A stretch of DNA of 64,000 nt, from positions 135,782 through 199,781 of the forward strand of contig NZ_CAMVPU010000002.1 in assembly GCF_947169445.1 (NCBI RefSeq), written 5' to 3'. The stretch is from an uncultured Butyrivibrio sp. (GTDB taxonomy: Bacteria > Bacillota > Clostridia > Lachnospirales > Lachnospiraceae). Under the pieces are notes generated by a model. The model was given only the letters and a program-made list of their open reading frames with translations, was not told the origin of the DNA and ran no database searches. Position 1 is the first letter of the stretch. Each line of letters begins with the position of its first letter. Both the position numbers and the translations under genes were made by a program. Positions 43,235-52,711 of this stretch are shown piece after piece.

Positions 43235-44449
43235 TTGGATAAGAATACGCAGGATTTTTTAAATGCGGGAAGTGATATATTAAAAAGTGTTACCAAGGCG
43301 ATAGACACTAACGACTACAGCAAATTGGCGGACGAGATCACTAGTACCGTCAAGGCGGTGAGTTTCGAGAGAAAGACCACTTACGCAAGCTCTGTAGGAC
43401 GGCAGCAGTCAGCCTATATGCCGAATGTGAACAGGAGGTTCAAAAAGATTTATCCATTTTTGGCAAAGGGCGTTGGGAAATATGACGGAGTAGTGTCAGC
43501 TACCCTTGGAACCACATTTGGAAGCTTTATGGCAATAGGGCTTTTGGGAGCATTAGCTAGCGGAGCTGCGCCGGCAATCATTACGATGCTGGCACTTACG
43601 GGAATATGTGGATTCTTTGCTGCTTCAGGATTTCGTAAGTTAAGGCTTTCCAAGGCTTTACATAAATATGGCAATATCTTGAAAGATGCGGAGTATTTTA
43701 CGGTAAGTGATCTTGCTCAGGCGGCGCTTGAAACAGACGAAAATGTTCGCAAGAATCTAAAGGGTATGCAGAAGATCGGGTATCTGCCAAGAGGAAGATT
43801 TGATTCCACAGAGACTACTTTCATGATCACAGATGCGGCTTACAACATGTACCTTGGTGCAGTTCAGGACAGACTTGCCAGAGAGCAGAGACAGGCTCAG
43901 GAACAGGCGATTATGAATCAGACTGCTAAGAGTACTCCGACAGACAAGGTTCAGAGTATTCTCGACGAGGGCAGGGATTACATTGTTTTTGTCAGACAGA
44001 TAAATGATGTTATTCCCGATACTGAGGAGATGTCCAATAAGCTCTACAGACTTGAGAGCATCATGAACAAGATCTTTGAACAGGTGAAAAAAGATCCTTC
44101 AACAGCGGACGATCTTCACAAGCTTATGAATTATTATCTTCCTACTACCAGAAAGCTTTTAACAGCGTATGTTGAGCTTGATAGGCAGGCAGGTAATGGT
44201 GAAAATGTTCAGCAGACTAAGATGGAAATCGATGCGGTCATGGATACGATAAACGAAGCTTTTGAAAAGCTTCTGGATTCTCTTTTCCAGGATATGGCTT
44301 GGGATATTTCCTCAGATATTTCAGTAATGAAGACTATGATGGCACAGGATGGTCTTACTGATGATGGAATGTCTATAGCAGCAGCTTCTGCAGGTGGTGC
44401 TATGGCACAGGCTCAGCAGGGTGCAGTTCTTGAATTTGACAGGAAATAA
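43235..44449 (+). CDS. XpaC-like 5-bromo-4-chloroindolyl-phosphate-hydrolysis family protein
   Basis: A 404-residue protein paired with TelA. A basic N-terminal third is followed by two close hydrophobic segments (~90-130, GSFMAIGLLGALASGAAPAIITMLALTGICGFFA split in reading) and a helical, coiled-coil-prone C-terminus. Order and size match XpaC-type proteins, named for a phosphatase assay phenotype, whose real role is unclear. The start is TTG 43235 with GGAGG 9 bases upstream; a GTG at 43217 is less likely. telA follows 55 bases on. It probably works with TelA at the membrane in stress or toxic-anion tolerance. Confidence 0.8.
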   Translation: MDKNTQDFLNAGSDILKSVTKAIDTNDYSKLADEITSTVKAVSFERKTTYASSVGRQQSAYMPNVNRRFKKIYPFLAKGVGKYDGVVSATLGTTFGSFMAIGLLGALASGAAPAIITMLALTGICGFFAASGFRKLRLSKALHKYGNILKDAEYFTVSDLAQAALETDENVRKNLKGMQKIGYLPRGRFDSTETTFMITDAAYNMYLGAVQDRLAREQRQAQEQAIMNQTAKSTPTDKVQSILDEGRDYIVFVRQINDVIPDTEEMSNKLYRLESIMNKIFEQVKKDPSTADDLHKLMNYYLPTTRKLLTAYVELDRQAGNGENVQQTKMEIDAVMDTINEAFEKLLDSLFQDMAWDISSDISVMKTMMAQDGLTDDGMSIAAASAGGAMAQAQQGAVLEFDRK

Positions 44450-44504
44450 TCAGGGTTCAACTGATTCTTATATGAAAAAAGTATTTTTTTAGGAGGTTTA
44501 TGTA

Positions 44505-45671
44505 ATGGGAGAAGATTTTAATTTCGACGCAGCTCCGGCTGCACCATCATTATCTTTTGGAGAAGAGTCACCTGCAGCTGCAGCAGTGCAGGAAGCTCCG
44601 GTAGAACCACAGAAAGAAAAGGATAATGGTAATCTTGCTATGGAGGCACAGCTTTCAGCAGAAGAACTGAAGCAGGTTGATGATTTTTCCAAGCAGATTG
44701 ATATCAGCAATACAACCGGAATCATGAATTATGGTGTCGGAACACAGAAGAAGCTTGCTGATTTCTCTGAGAAGGCCATCGACAATGTGCGTACCAAGGA
44801 TATGGGTCAGGTTGGCGACATGATTACTAATCTCGTTACTCAGCTTAAGAGCTTTGAGATAATGGAGGATGAAAAGGGAATTAAGGCTCTTTTCAAAAAG
44901 AGTGCCAACAAGATTGAGGGAATGAAGGCTAAATACAGCAAGGTTGAGACAAATGTTGAAACTATTGCCAACGAGCTTGAAAAGCATCAGGTTACACTTA
45001 TGAAGGACGTTGAGCTCCTTGACAGAATGTATGACCTTAACCTCAATTATTACAAAGAGCTTACAATGTACATTCTTGCAGGTAAGAAGAGACTTGAAGA
45101 AGAGAGAAGCACAACTCTCGTAGAGCTTCAGAAGAAAGCTGAAGCGTCAGGTCTTCCTGAGGATGCTGAGAAGGCAAAAGATTTTGCTAACAAGTGTGAC
45201 AGATTCGAGAAGAAAATTTATGATCTGGAGCTCACAAGAACAATTGCTATGCAGACTGGCCCTCAGATTCGTATGGTCCAGAGTTCAGACACAGTTATGG
45301 CTGAGAAGATTCAGTCCACAATCGTTAACACAATTCCTCTTTGGAAGAACCAGATGGTTATCGCAATCGGAATTGAGCATGCAACACAGGCTGCTCAGGC
45401 AGAGCGTGAGGTTAACGATATGACTAATAAGCTTCTTAAAGCTAATGCAGATGCTCTTAAGGTTGCAACAATTGAGAGCGCTAAAGAGGCTGAGAGAGGA
45501 ATTGTTGATATCGAGACACTTAAGCATACAAATGAGTCTCTTATCACAACTCTTGACGAAGTGCTCAAGATTCAGACAGAAGGTAAAGCAAAGCGTCGTG
45601 AAGCTGAGGCAGAGCTTGCTCAGATTGAGGCACAGCTCAAGGATAAGCTTCTTCAGGCAGCAAAGCAGTGA
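44505..45671 (+). CDS. TelA-family toxic anion resistance protein
   Basis: A 388-residue TelA protein. After an Ala/Pro/Glu-rich N-terminus (~1-55) the family core follows: LDRMYDLNLNYYKELTMYILAGKK, then AKDFANKCDRFEKKIYDLELTRTIAMQ, and a helical end. TelA proteins are linked to tellurite and other stress resistance in Gram-positives, though the mechanism is not settled. AGGAGG before ATG. It is the second gene of an XpaC-TelA pair, an arrangement conserved in Firmicutes, and is closed by a terminator. Confidence 0.9.
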   Translation: MGEDFNFDAAPAAPSLSFGEESPAAAAVQEAPVEPQKEKDNGNLAMEAQLSAEELKQVDDFSKQIDISNTTGIMNYGVGTQKKLADFSEKAIDNVRTKDMGQVGDMITNLVTQLKSFEIMEDEKGIKALFKKSANKIEGMKAKYSKVETNVETIANELEKHQVTLMKDVELLDRMYDLNLNYYKELTMYILAGKKRLEEERSTTLVELQKKAEASGLPEDAEKAKDFANKCDRFEKKIYDLELTRTIAMQTGPQIRMVQSSDTVMAEKIQSTIVNTIPLWKNQMVIAIGIEHATQAAQAEREVNDMTNKLLKANADALKVATIESAKEAERGIVDIETLKHTNESLITTLDEVLKIQTEGKAKRREAEAELAQIEAQLKDKLLQAAKQ

Positions 45672-45739
45672 TACCGGACGGATAAAGAACAGTATTAGTA
45701 TTTGCGCTCGCGTTTTGGCGTCGTGATTTTCTAAATTTA

Positions 45740-45800
45740 AAAAACAGGTATATGTCTCATTTCATGTTATTCAGAGAAATCGGCATATACCTGTTTTTTT
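45740..45800 (+). terminator. Terminator after telA
   Basis: AAAACAGGTATATG / CATATACCTGTTTT arms with a ~30-base loop, then T's. The arms are the same as in the glgP terminator at 42071-42114. Confidence 0.75.
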
Positions 45801-45818
45801 GTAACAAAATATAACATA

Positions 45819-45847
45819 TTGACAGGTAATGAAAACAAAGAGATATT
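45819..45847 (+). promoter_or_regulatory. Promoter of galK-galT
   Basis: TTGACA (45819-45824), 17-base spacer, GATATT (45842-45847). A ~85-base leader precedes AGGAGG and ATG 45940; no operator is obvious. Confidence 0.6.
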
Positions 45848-45939
45848 TATAAATATATAGCAAGATTATATAGTAATAGCAAGAGTAGTAGTCAGATACT
45901 TATTGAAATGTTAACAAATATAGATATTAGGAGGGTTTT

Positions 45940-47121
45940 ATGATCGATCAGAACATGAAGCAGTCAGTGCTTGAGAATTTTGAGAAGGTTTTTGGGAAGA
46001 AGGAAGGCGTTAAGACATATTTTGCTCCGGGAAGAGTAAATCTTATCGGTGAGCATACTGATTATAATGGTGGTCATGTTTTTCCATGCGCACTTACAAT
46101 CGGAACTTATGCAGCAGTAGCCAAGAGAGATGATCGTATGGTTCAGTTCTACTCAGTGAACCAGGATAGATTTGGAGTATATGGAGTTTCTCTTGATGAT
46201 GTTGAGACAATCAATGAGAAGGCTGGATGGACCAACTATCCAATAGGCGTTATCTGGGCATTTGCAAAACGTGGCTTTAAGCTTGATAAGGGATTTGATA
46301 TGGTTATCAACGGCAACATCCCTAATGGCTCAGGCCTTTCATCTTCAGCATCTCTTGAAGTACTTACAGGCTTCATCTTAAGAGATATTTATGGCTTTGA
46401 CGTTACTAATCAGGATATTGCTCTTATTGGACAGTATTCAGAGAATAACTATAATGGCTGCAACTGTGGAATCATGGATCAGTTTGCATCAGCAATGGGA
46501 AAAGAGAACAACGCTATCTTCCTTGATACTGCTGATCTTTCCTATGAATATGCTCCAATCAAGCTTGATGGTGCAAAGATTGTAATCGCTAATACTAATA
46601 AGAAGCATAAGCTTACAGATTCTCAGTACAATGCTAGACGCAGCATGTGTGAGGAAGCACTGGCTATCCTTCAGAAGACAGTTGATATAAAGGGACTTGG
46701 AGATCTTTCTATTGAGGAGTTTGAGGCTCACAAGGATGTTCTTACAGATCCTGATATGCAGAAGAAGGCTAAGCATGCAGTTTATGAGAACCAGCGTACA
46801 ATTGAGGCAGTTAAGGCACTTAAGGCTGGAGATATTGAGCACTTTGGAGAACTTATGAGACAGTCTCATGAGTCACTTCGTGATGATTATGATGTTACCG
46901 GAGTTGAGCTTGATACCCTTGCTGAAGAGGCATGGAAGATTCCGGGAGTTATCGGATCTCGTATGACAGGCGGCGGATTTGGCGGCTGCACAGTTTCAAT
47001 TGTTAAGGCTGAAGCTGTTGAGAACTTCAAGAAGACCGTTGGAGAGAATTACCTTAAGAAGATTGGCTATGAAGCTACATTCTATACAGTAGAAATCGGT
47101 GGAGGCCCACAGGTTATCTAA
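45940..47121 (+). CDS. galK: Galactokinase
   Basis: A 393-residue GHMP kinase that phosphorylates galactose at C1. The galactokinase signature GRVNLIGEHTDYNGG (~31-45), the ATP-binding GSGLSSSASLEV (~133-144) and a late GSRMTGGGFGGCTVS are all intact. Length fits. AGGAGG before ATG. It is the first gene of a two-gene operon with galT and follows a good promoter. With the GH36 enzyme at 12295-14157 it forms the first step of galactose use from galactosides. Confidence 0.97.
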   Translation: MIDQNMKQSVLENFEKVFGKKEGVKTYFAPGRVNLIGEHTDYNGGHVFPCALTIGTYAAVAKRDDRMVQFYSVNQDRFGVYGVSLDDVETINEKAGWTNYPIGVIWAFAKRGFKLDKGFDMVINGNIPNGSGLSSSASLEVLTGFILRDIYGFDVTNQDIALIGQYSENNYNGCNCGIMDQFASAMGKENNAIFLDTADLSYEYAPIKLDGAKIVIANTNKKHKLTDSQYNARRSMCEEALAILQKTVDIKGLGDLSIEEFEAHKDVLTDPDMQKKAKHAVYENQRTIEAVKALKAGDIEHFGELMRQSHESLRDDYDVTGVELDTLAEEAWKIPGVIGSRMTGGGFGGCTVSIVKAEAVENFKKTVGENYLKKIGYEATFYTVEIGGGPQVI

Positions 47122-47170
47122 AGAAAGATACTTTGAGTACACGCGCGGTAATAGATTTGGAAAGGAACAG

Positions 47171-48706
47171 ATGATGATTCAGGAATCAGTTAAAAAGTTA
47201 GTTGCATATGCCCTCAGAACAGGACTTATAGAAAAAGAAGATATCATATTTACAGTTAATTCTCTTTTGATTGAGCTTAATCTGGATAGTGCTGAATTCG
47301 AAATAGCTGAAATAGAGAAGTGTGCCACAGAGATTCCGGCAGATGACAAGCAGCTTGGACAGTATCTGGAGTCTGTTCTTAAGGATATCGATGATTACGC
47401 TGTAGCAAACGGCATTATAGAAAATGATAGCGTTGTATATAGAGATCTTTTTGATACAAAGCTCATGGGGCTTATGGTAGAAAGACCAAGTGCTATCATC
47501 AAAAAGTTTAATGAAAAATATGCTAAGAGCCCGCAGGATGCAACAGATTATTACTATAATCTTTCCAAGAACAGCGATTACATCAGAAGATACCGAATTT
47601 CCAAAGATATGAAGTGGGTTGCTCCGACAGAATATGGCGATCTTGATATCACGATCAATCTGTCCAAGCCGGAAAAAGATCCTAAGGCAATAGCCGCAGC
47701 CAGAAATGCCAAGCAGAGCGGCTATCCTAAATGTCAGCTTTGTTGGGAAAATGAGGGATATTCGGGAAGAGTGGATCATCCTGCAAGAGAAAATCACAGG
47801 ATCATTCCGGTGACAATCCAGAATTCAAAGTGGGGATTCCAGTATTCACCCTATGTTTACTATAATGAGCACTGTATTGTTTTCAATTCACAGCACATTC
47901 CGATGAAGATAGAGCACAATACATTTTGTAAGCTCTTTGACTTTGTTAAACAGTTTCCACATTATTTTGTTGGCTCCAACGCGGATCTTCCTATAGTTGG
48001 TGGATCAATTTTAAGTCATGACCATTTCCAGGGAGGACATTATACCTTTGCAATGGCTAAAGCTCCTGTGGAAAGAAGCTTTGTGGTAGAAGGATTTGAG
48101 GATGTTTCAAGCGGTATTGTGAAATGGCCGATGTCTGTCATCAGACTTTCAGGAAAAGATACCGACAGGATTATTGCTCTTGCAGATGTGATCCTTAATA
48201 AGTGGAGAGGATATACAGATGAGGCGGCATTTGTTTTTGCTGAGACTGATGGTGTTCCTCACAATACTATTACTCCTATAGCCAGAAAGAACGGCGAGAA
48301 TTATGAGCTGGATCTTGTTCTTAGGAATAACATAACCACAGACGAGCATCCACTTGGTGTTTATCATCCTCACGCTCAGCTTCATCATATCAAAAAGGAG
48401 AACATCGGACTTATCGAGGTTATGGGACTGGCTGTTCTTCCTGCAAGACTCAAGGAGGAAATGGCTCAGCTTAAAGATGCAATTCTGGAAGGCAAGGACC
48501 TTCGTGCTGATGAAATTCTTACTAAGCACGCAGATTGGGTTGATGCTTTTATGAAGAAATACGATTCTGTAACAAAGGAAAATATAGATGAGATTGTTCA
48601 GAATGAAATTGGTGAAGTGTTTATGCATGTCCTTGAGGATGCAGGTGTTTACAAGCGCACACAGGAAGGACAGGCAGCATTCGACAGATTTACAAAGAGT
48701 TTATAA
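47171..48706 (+). CDS. galT: UDP-glucose-hexose-1-phosphate uridylyltransferase, Firmicutes type
   Basis: A 511-residue GalT of the long (class II) type, which transfers UMP between UDP-glucose and galactose-1-phosphate. The catalytic HPHAQLHH (~399) carries the nucleophilic His, and YNEHCIVFNSQHIPM lies before it. The start is ATG 47171 with GGAAAGGA 5 bases before; the frame is open to 47099, but that part overlaps galK and has no ribosome site. It lies 49 bases after galK. GalE is not in the window. An imperfect terminator follows. Confidence 0.95.
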   Translation: MMIQESVKKLVAYALRTGLIEKEDIIFTVNSLLIELNLDSAEFEIAEIEKCATEIPADDKQLGQYLESVLKDIDDYAVANGIIENDSVVYRDLFDTKLMGLMVERPSAIIKKFNEKYAKSPQDATDYYYNLSKNSDYIRRYRISKDMKWVAPTEYGDLDITINLSKPEKDPKAIAAARNAKQSGYPKCQLCWENEGYSGRVDHPARENHRIIPVTIQNSKWGFQYSPYVYYNEHCIVFNSQHIPMKIEHNTFCKLFDFVKQFPHYFVGSNADLPIVGGSILSHDHFQGGHYTFAMAKAPVERSFVVEGFEDVSSGIVKWPMSVIRLSGKDTDRIIALADVILNKWRGYTDEAAFVFAETDGVPHNTITPIARKNGENYELDLVLRNNITTDEHPLGVYHPHAQLHHIKKENIGLIEVMGLAVLPARLKEEMAQLKDAILEGKDLRADEILTKHADWVDAFMKKYDSVTKENIDEIVQNEIGEVFMHVLEDAGVYKRTQEGQAAFDRFTKSL

Positions 48707-48717
48707 TGAGAATTTAC

Positions 48718-48741
48718 AAGGGCTGCCTTTCGAGGCAGCCC
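48718..48741. terminator. Hairpin between galT and the convergent gene
   Basis: AAGGGCTGCC / GGCAGCCCTT with TTTCGA loop and no strong U-run on either strand. It may still end galT. Confidence 0.6.
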
Positions 48742-48756
48742 TTGTTGCAAATTTTC

Positions 48757-49401
48757 TTATGTGTCCTCTATCAAAGGAGCAAGCCCTTCCTCAATCATTT
48801 TGGTAATCTGAGTACGGCTAAGTGCATTTAGCGCTTTGGCAATCGGAAGCATTCCTTCGAGCTTTTTGCGCATTTCTGATTCGTTTAACCCTAGCTTGGT
48901 TTTGTACATGTCAACTAAAAGTCTGTAAGTGGATGAGATGTCCGTCCTGGTTTTAACAGAAAATTCGAGGACCTTGGCTGCATCTTCATAGTAGCCTGAA
49001 TTATAAAGAGCTTCACCCCAATTCTGAAGAGCTATAACAAGTGACGTATAGTTTTGATCGTATTGGGTAAGAACAGTAATGTTTGGGGCGCCGTATTCCA
49101 TTTTAAGATCTGTATTTGTGATTCCGGTGAAATTTACTATTTTTTCATCCTTAAGTGCGAATACCTCATCCTCAGCTTTTTTTATCATTGCATTATCATC
49201 ATGTGTGTTAAAAGGAAGCGTATCGATTGGAATATGAATATACTCAAGAGAATCAAGACTCTTTTTTCTGACGCTGTTAGCCTCCCGCTCCCGGTCCCAG
49301 AATTCCTGCTCGCGCTGTTCGGTTTTTCTGGATACCCGACGCGTGGCAATATTCGCAACAATGATGAAAATGATGAAGGTTGCTAAAAAGGGTAATTTCA
49401 T
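48757..49401 (-). CDS. Membrane-anchored protein with TPR-like C-terminus
   Basis: A 214-residue protein of unknown function. One N-terminal membrane segment (~3-18, LPFLATFIIFIIVANIA) precedes a charged stretch of RERE type. The region ~130-190 (NYTSLVIALQNWGEALYNSGYYEDAAKVLEFSVK, read in parts) looks like one or two tetratricopeptide-like helical repeats. Most of the protein should face one side of the membrane as a helical scaffold. Minus strand, ending next to galT and divergent from the VanW gene. No ribosome site better than weak GAAAGGAT was found at 49401. Confidence 0.65.
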   Translation of the reverse strand: MKLPFLATFIIFIIVANIATRRVSRKTEQREQEFWDREREANSVRKKSLDSLEYIHIPIDTLPFNTHDDNAMIKKAEDEVFALKDEKIVNFTGITNTDLKMEYGAPNITVLTQYDQNYTSLVIALQNWGEALYNSGYYEDAAKVLEFSVKTRTDISSTYRLLVDMYKTKLGLNESEMRKKLEGMLPIAKALNALSRTQITKMIEEGLAPLIEDT

Positions 49402-49495
49402 CTATAATATCCTTTCAGTAAAACAGTGGCAGTTGTATAATAATGAATTTTGTACAACTATAATAATCATAGCACATTAGCTCAGAGGGGGCATT

Positions 49496-51121
49496 ATGAA
49501 AAAATTTGTCAGAGGATTATTCCTCTTTTTCGGTGTGCTGTTACTTCTGCCTGGCATTCGGACAAAAGCAGCAGATGGTAGAACAATTGCAAATGGCGTT
49601 TATATAGGAAACATTGATGTTTCCGGAATGACTGTATCTGATGCGGGTGCTGCCGTTAATGCATATTTTGACAGGCTTGCCGCGGGCGAGATTACCTTGA
49701 CTGCAGGCGAAGATAAGAGCGTTACTATTACCGGTGACGATCTTGGAATAGCCTGGAAGAATCCTCAGATTGTTGAGGAAGCATACGAACTTGGTCATAA
49801 GGGCAATATCATTCAGAGATATAAAGCTCTCAAGGACCTCGAGAGATCCAATATAGTTTTTGATATCGAGTACGGATTTAACGACGAGAATATCACAGAT
49901 ATCCTTGAGAATAGATGCAGATCTTTTAATCAGGACAAGATAAACTACACCCTTATCAAGACTTCTGATGGATTTAATGTGACTAATGGACAGTCCGGGT
50001 ATGTTGTGGACGTAAACACATCAGCAGAAGCAATTAAGGATTACGTTAGAAATGGATGGAATGGCGACGCAGGGCAGGTTAGTCTTAGTGTAAAAGAGGA
50101 TGCACCTGTCGGAAGCGCAGAAGATTTAGCAAGGGTTAAGGATGTTCTTGGAACCTTCACAACAAGCTATAAGACTTCAGGTGCTTCTAGAAGCGCCAAT
50201 GTGGCAAACGGTTGCTCACTCATTAATGGAACTACTTTGTATCCGGGTGAGGAGTTCTCAGTTTTGGATGCGATAACTCCTTTCACACAGGAAAATGGAT
50301 ATTTTCCGGCTGGATCTTACCTTAATGGAATAGTGGTAGAGAGTATCGGAGGCGGTATTTGTCAGGTTTCAACGACACTTTATAATGCTGTTCTTCTTGC
50401 AGAATTGGAAGTTACAGAGAGACATAATCACTCCATGATAGTTACTTATGTAGATCCATCTGCGGATGCAGCCATTGCTGAATCAGGCGGTAAGAACTTT
50501 AAGTTTGTAAATAGTACTGATTACCCTATTTATATAGAAGGATATACTACATCCGACAAGCACATTACATTTACAATATACGGCGTTGAGACAAGAGATT
50601 CCGGTAGAAAGGTTTCATTTGAAAGCGAAGTCCTTTCAACTACACCGGCTTCAGCTGATGAATTCAGAACAGATTCTTCTCAGTCAGTGGGTTATGTAGG
50701 AACTCAGTCAGCGCATATCGGATATAAGGCACAGCTTCGCAAAATTGTTAAGGAAAATGGCGAAGTTATCAGTAATGAAGTAATCAACTCAAGTAATTAT
50801 AAAATGGTTCCAAGGATCATCACAGTTGGAACAGGTGGCGCAGATGCTGTGGCTCTTTCACAGCTTCAGACAGCAATAGCAACCAAGGATGTAGGAACTG
50901 TAAAGGCAGTTGCATCAGCTCTTTCAGCAGCACAGAAAGCTGCCGGAACCGAGGGCGAGATGGCAGCGGCTCAGGCTGTAGCAGATTCGGTTAATGCGGC
51001 ACATGCTCAGATTCAGCAGCAGGAAGCCCAGCAGGCATCTGTTGAAGAGGCAGCACCGGTTCAGGAAGCACCAGCTCCGGAAGCGCCGGCTGAAGATGTG
51101 GAAGCGGTGGTAACTGACTAA
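49496..51121 (+). CDS. VanW-family secreted protein
   Basis: A 541-residue exported protein. Signal peptide (MKKFVRGLFLFFGVLLLLPGIRTKA, read as hydrophobic ~5-22) precedes a peptidoglycan-binding PG_binding_4-like region (~30-200) and a VanW domain (~215-350) with PGEEFSVLDAITPFTQENGYFPAGS and GGGICQVSTTLYNAVLLAELEVTERHNHS. The C-terminal third is Ala/Glu/Pro-rich and low complexity. VanW proteins occur near vancomycin clusters, but many are general cell-wall proteins; no van genes are present here. AGAGGGGG before ATG, with TATAAT (49459-49464) and AGTTGTA / TACAACT arms upstream. Confidence 0.88.
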   Translation: MKKFVRGLFLFFGVLLLLPGIRTKAADGRTIANGVYIGNIDVSGMTVSDAGAAVNAYFDRLAAGEITLTAGEDKSVTITGDDLGIAWKNPQIVEEAYELGHKGNIIQRYKALKDLERSNIVFDIEYGFNDENITDILENRCRSFNQDKINYTLIKTSDGFNVTNGQSGYVVDVNTSAEAIKDYVRNGWNGDAGQVSLSVKEDAPVGSAEDLARVKDVLGTFTTSYKTSGASRSANVANGCSLINGTTLYPGEEFSVLDAITPFTQENGYFPAGSYLNGIVVESIGGGICQVSTTLYNAVLLAELEVTERHNHSMIVTYVDPSADAAIAESGGKNFKFVNSTDYPIYIEGYTTSDKHITFTIYGVETRDSGRKVSFESEVLSTTPASADEFRTDSSQSVGYVGTQSAHIGYKAQLRKIVKENGEVISNEVINSSNYKMVPRIITVGTGGADAVALSQLQTAIATKDVGTVKAVASALSAAQKAAGTEGEMAAAQAVADSVNAAHAQIQQQEAQQASVEEAAPVQEAPAPEAPAEDVEAVVTD

Positions 51122-51142
51122 AACTTGTTTTTGGGAGCAAAG

Positions 51143-52123
51143 ATGAGAATTGGAAAGATAACGGAGAATGCATTAAAGAGATCCGTTCTAAAACAGATAA
51201 ATACAGTATTTAAGAAAAAGACAAGCGCAGCTGTGGGGACAGACTGCGCTTTTTCTGAAGAAAAAAGAACATTTTCTACAATCGTACCAGCTACATTGCA
51301 GGTCTCAGATGCGGCCTACTATGCTGTAGTAAAGGCAGTGAACGGTCTTGTTTCCCAGGGCGTCAGACCTGATTCTTTTACGTCTTCCGTCCTTCTTCCT
51401 GTAGATGCAGAGGAAGGCATGGTAAAAAAAGCTGTAGCAGATGCATTAGAAGCTGCCGAAGCCTGTGGCGTTATATATGCAGGCGGGCACACGGAAGTAA
51501 CAGGTTCAGTTAATAGGCCTGTTATAACTGTAGCGGCTACAGGAACTGTTGATACTGATACTAAAGAGCCTCTTTTTGCAGGAAAAGGGAAAGCTGGCCA
51601 GTCACTTGTGGTTACAAAGTGGGCTGGACTTGAAGGCACAGCAATGCTGGCCAGAGAGAAATATGTTGACCTGACTACAAGGTATCCAGCTCCCTTCATA
51701 GACGATGCCAAAGGCTTTAAAAACTTCCTTTTTGTCGGTGAAGAAATGGAGATTGTACAAAGCTTGGGAGCATGTGCGGTGCATGATCTGTCAAACGGCG
51801 GAATTTTCGCCGGCCTGTGGGAAATGGCAGGAAGGTCGGGAACCGGGCTACGAGTCGATCTGAAAAGTATTCCTCTTAGACAGGAGACTGTGGAGATTTG
51901 CGAGTTTTTTGAAGTTAATCCGTATCAGTTATTGTCCGGAGGAGCTCTTTTGATAGCTACAGATAATCCGGAGCAGCTGGTAAGCCTTCTTGATCAAAAG
52001 GGAATACCATCAGCTATAATAGGTCAATTAACAGATGGTAATGACAAGGTTATCATAAATGCAGATGAAACCAGATTTCTGGAGTCACCACAAGCCGATG
52101 AAATACTGAAAGTATTGGGATAA
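51143..52123 (+). CDS. AIR synthase-related protein (HypE-like fold)
   Basis: A 326-residue member of the AIR synthase/HypE/ThiL superfamily, ATP-dependent enzymes of purine, thiamine or hydrogenase maturation. Recognised parts: VSDAAYYAVVKAVNGLVSQGVRPDSF (N-terminal AIRS domain), GVIYAGGHTEV, and HDLSNGGIFAGLWEMA in the C-terminal domain (GGHT and DLSNGG being phosphate-binding). Shorter than PurM and without its key features, so I leave the function open. ATG 51143 with GGGAG is better than ATG 51125. It follows VanW by 21 bases and may share its transcript. Confidence 0.75.
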   Translation: MRIGKITENALKRSVLKQINTVFKKKTSAAVGTDCAFSEEKRTFSTIVPATLQVSDAAYYAVVKAVNGLVSQGVRPDSFTSSVLLPVDAEEGMVKKAVADALEAAEACGVIYAGGHTEVTGSVNRPVITVAATGTVDTDTKEPLFAGKGKAGQSLVVTKWAGLEGTAMLAREKYVDLTTRYPAPFIDDAKGFKNFLFVGEEMEIVQSLGACAVHDLSNGGIFAGLWEMAGRSGTGLRVDLKSIPLRQETVEICEFFEVNPYQLLSGGALLIATDNPEQLVSLLDQKGIPSAIIGQLTDGNDKVIINADETRFLESPQADEILKVLG

Positions 52124-52160
52124 GAAATTGGCATCGAAATAACTGGATAAAAATATCGGG

Positions 52161-52189
52161 TTTACAAAGTGAGAAATAATAGTCACAAT
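52161..52189 (+). promoter_or_regulatory. Possible promoter of the Lrp-aminotransferase pair
   Basis: TTTACA (52161-52166), 17-base spacer, CACAAT (52184-52189). Weak but well spaced. Confidence 0.4.
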
Positions 52190-52222
52190 AGAGAATAAAA
52201 CAAGAGACTGAGGGAGATTAGC

Positions 52223-52711
52223 ATGGGAACAAGAGAAGAAATACTACATATTATCGAAAAAAACAGCCGCATAGATGTGCATGAGCTTAGCGTGCTTCTG
52301 GGAGCGGATGAGCTTCTTGTGGCCAATGAGCTCAAGGCTCTCGAAGAAGAGGGCATTATTTGCGGTTATCATACAATGATTGACTGGTCCAAGACCAGCC
52401 TTGAGAAAGTAAATGCGCTTATCGAGGTAAAGGTAACTCCAACAAGAGGACAGGGCTTTGATAATATTGCAGAGCGTATTTACAAATATCCCGAAGTAAC
52501 CAGTGTATATCTTATGAGTGGTGGCTTTGATCTCATGGTTATACTGGAAGGCAAGACACTTCAGGAGGTTGCAGGATTTGTAAACAACAAACTGGCGACC
52601 CTTGATACTGTGCTTAGCACAGCGACACATTTTATTCTTAAAAAATATAAGGATCATGGAACAATTCTTACTAAAAAATATGAAGATACAAGGGAGATTA
52701 TTACGCCATGA
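52223..52711 (+). CDS. Lrp/AsnC-family transcriptional regulator
   Basis: A 162-residue regulator with an N-terminal winged helix (~4-50, ELSVLLGADELLVANELKALEEEGII as recognition region) and a RAM-like ligand-binding domain (~65-150) that normally binds an amino acid. AGGGAG before ATG. It overlaps the aminotransferase gene by 4 bases (ATGA), which strongly suggests co-expression and that the aminotransferase is a target. Lrp proteins form octamers in the cytoplasm; the ligand is unknown. Confidence 0.9.
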   Translation: MGTREEILHIIEKNSRIDVHELSVLLGADELLVANELKALEEEGIICGYHTMIDWSKTSLEKVNALIEVKVTPTRGQGFDNIAERIYKYPEVTSVYLMSGGFDLMVILEGKTLQEVAGFVNNKLATLDTVLSTATHFILKKYKDHGTILTKKYEDTREIITP

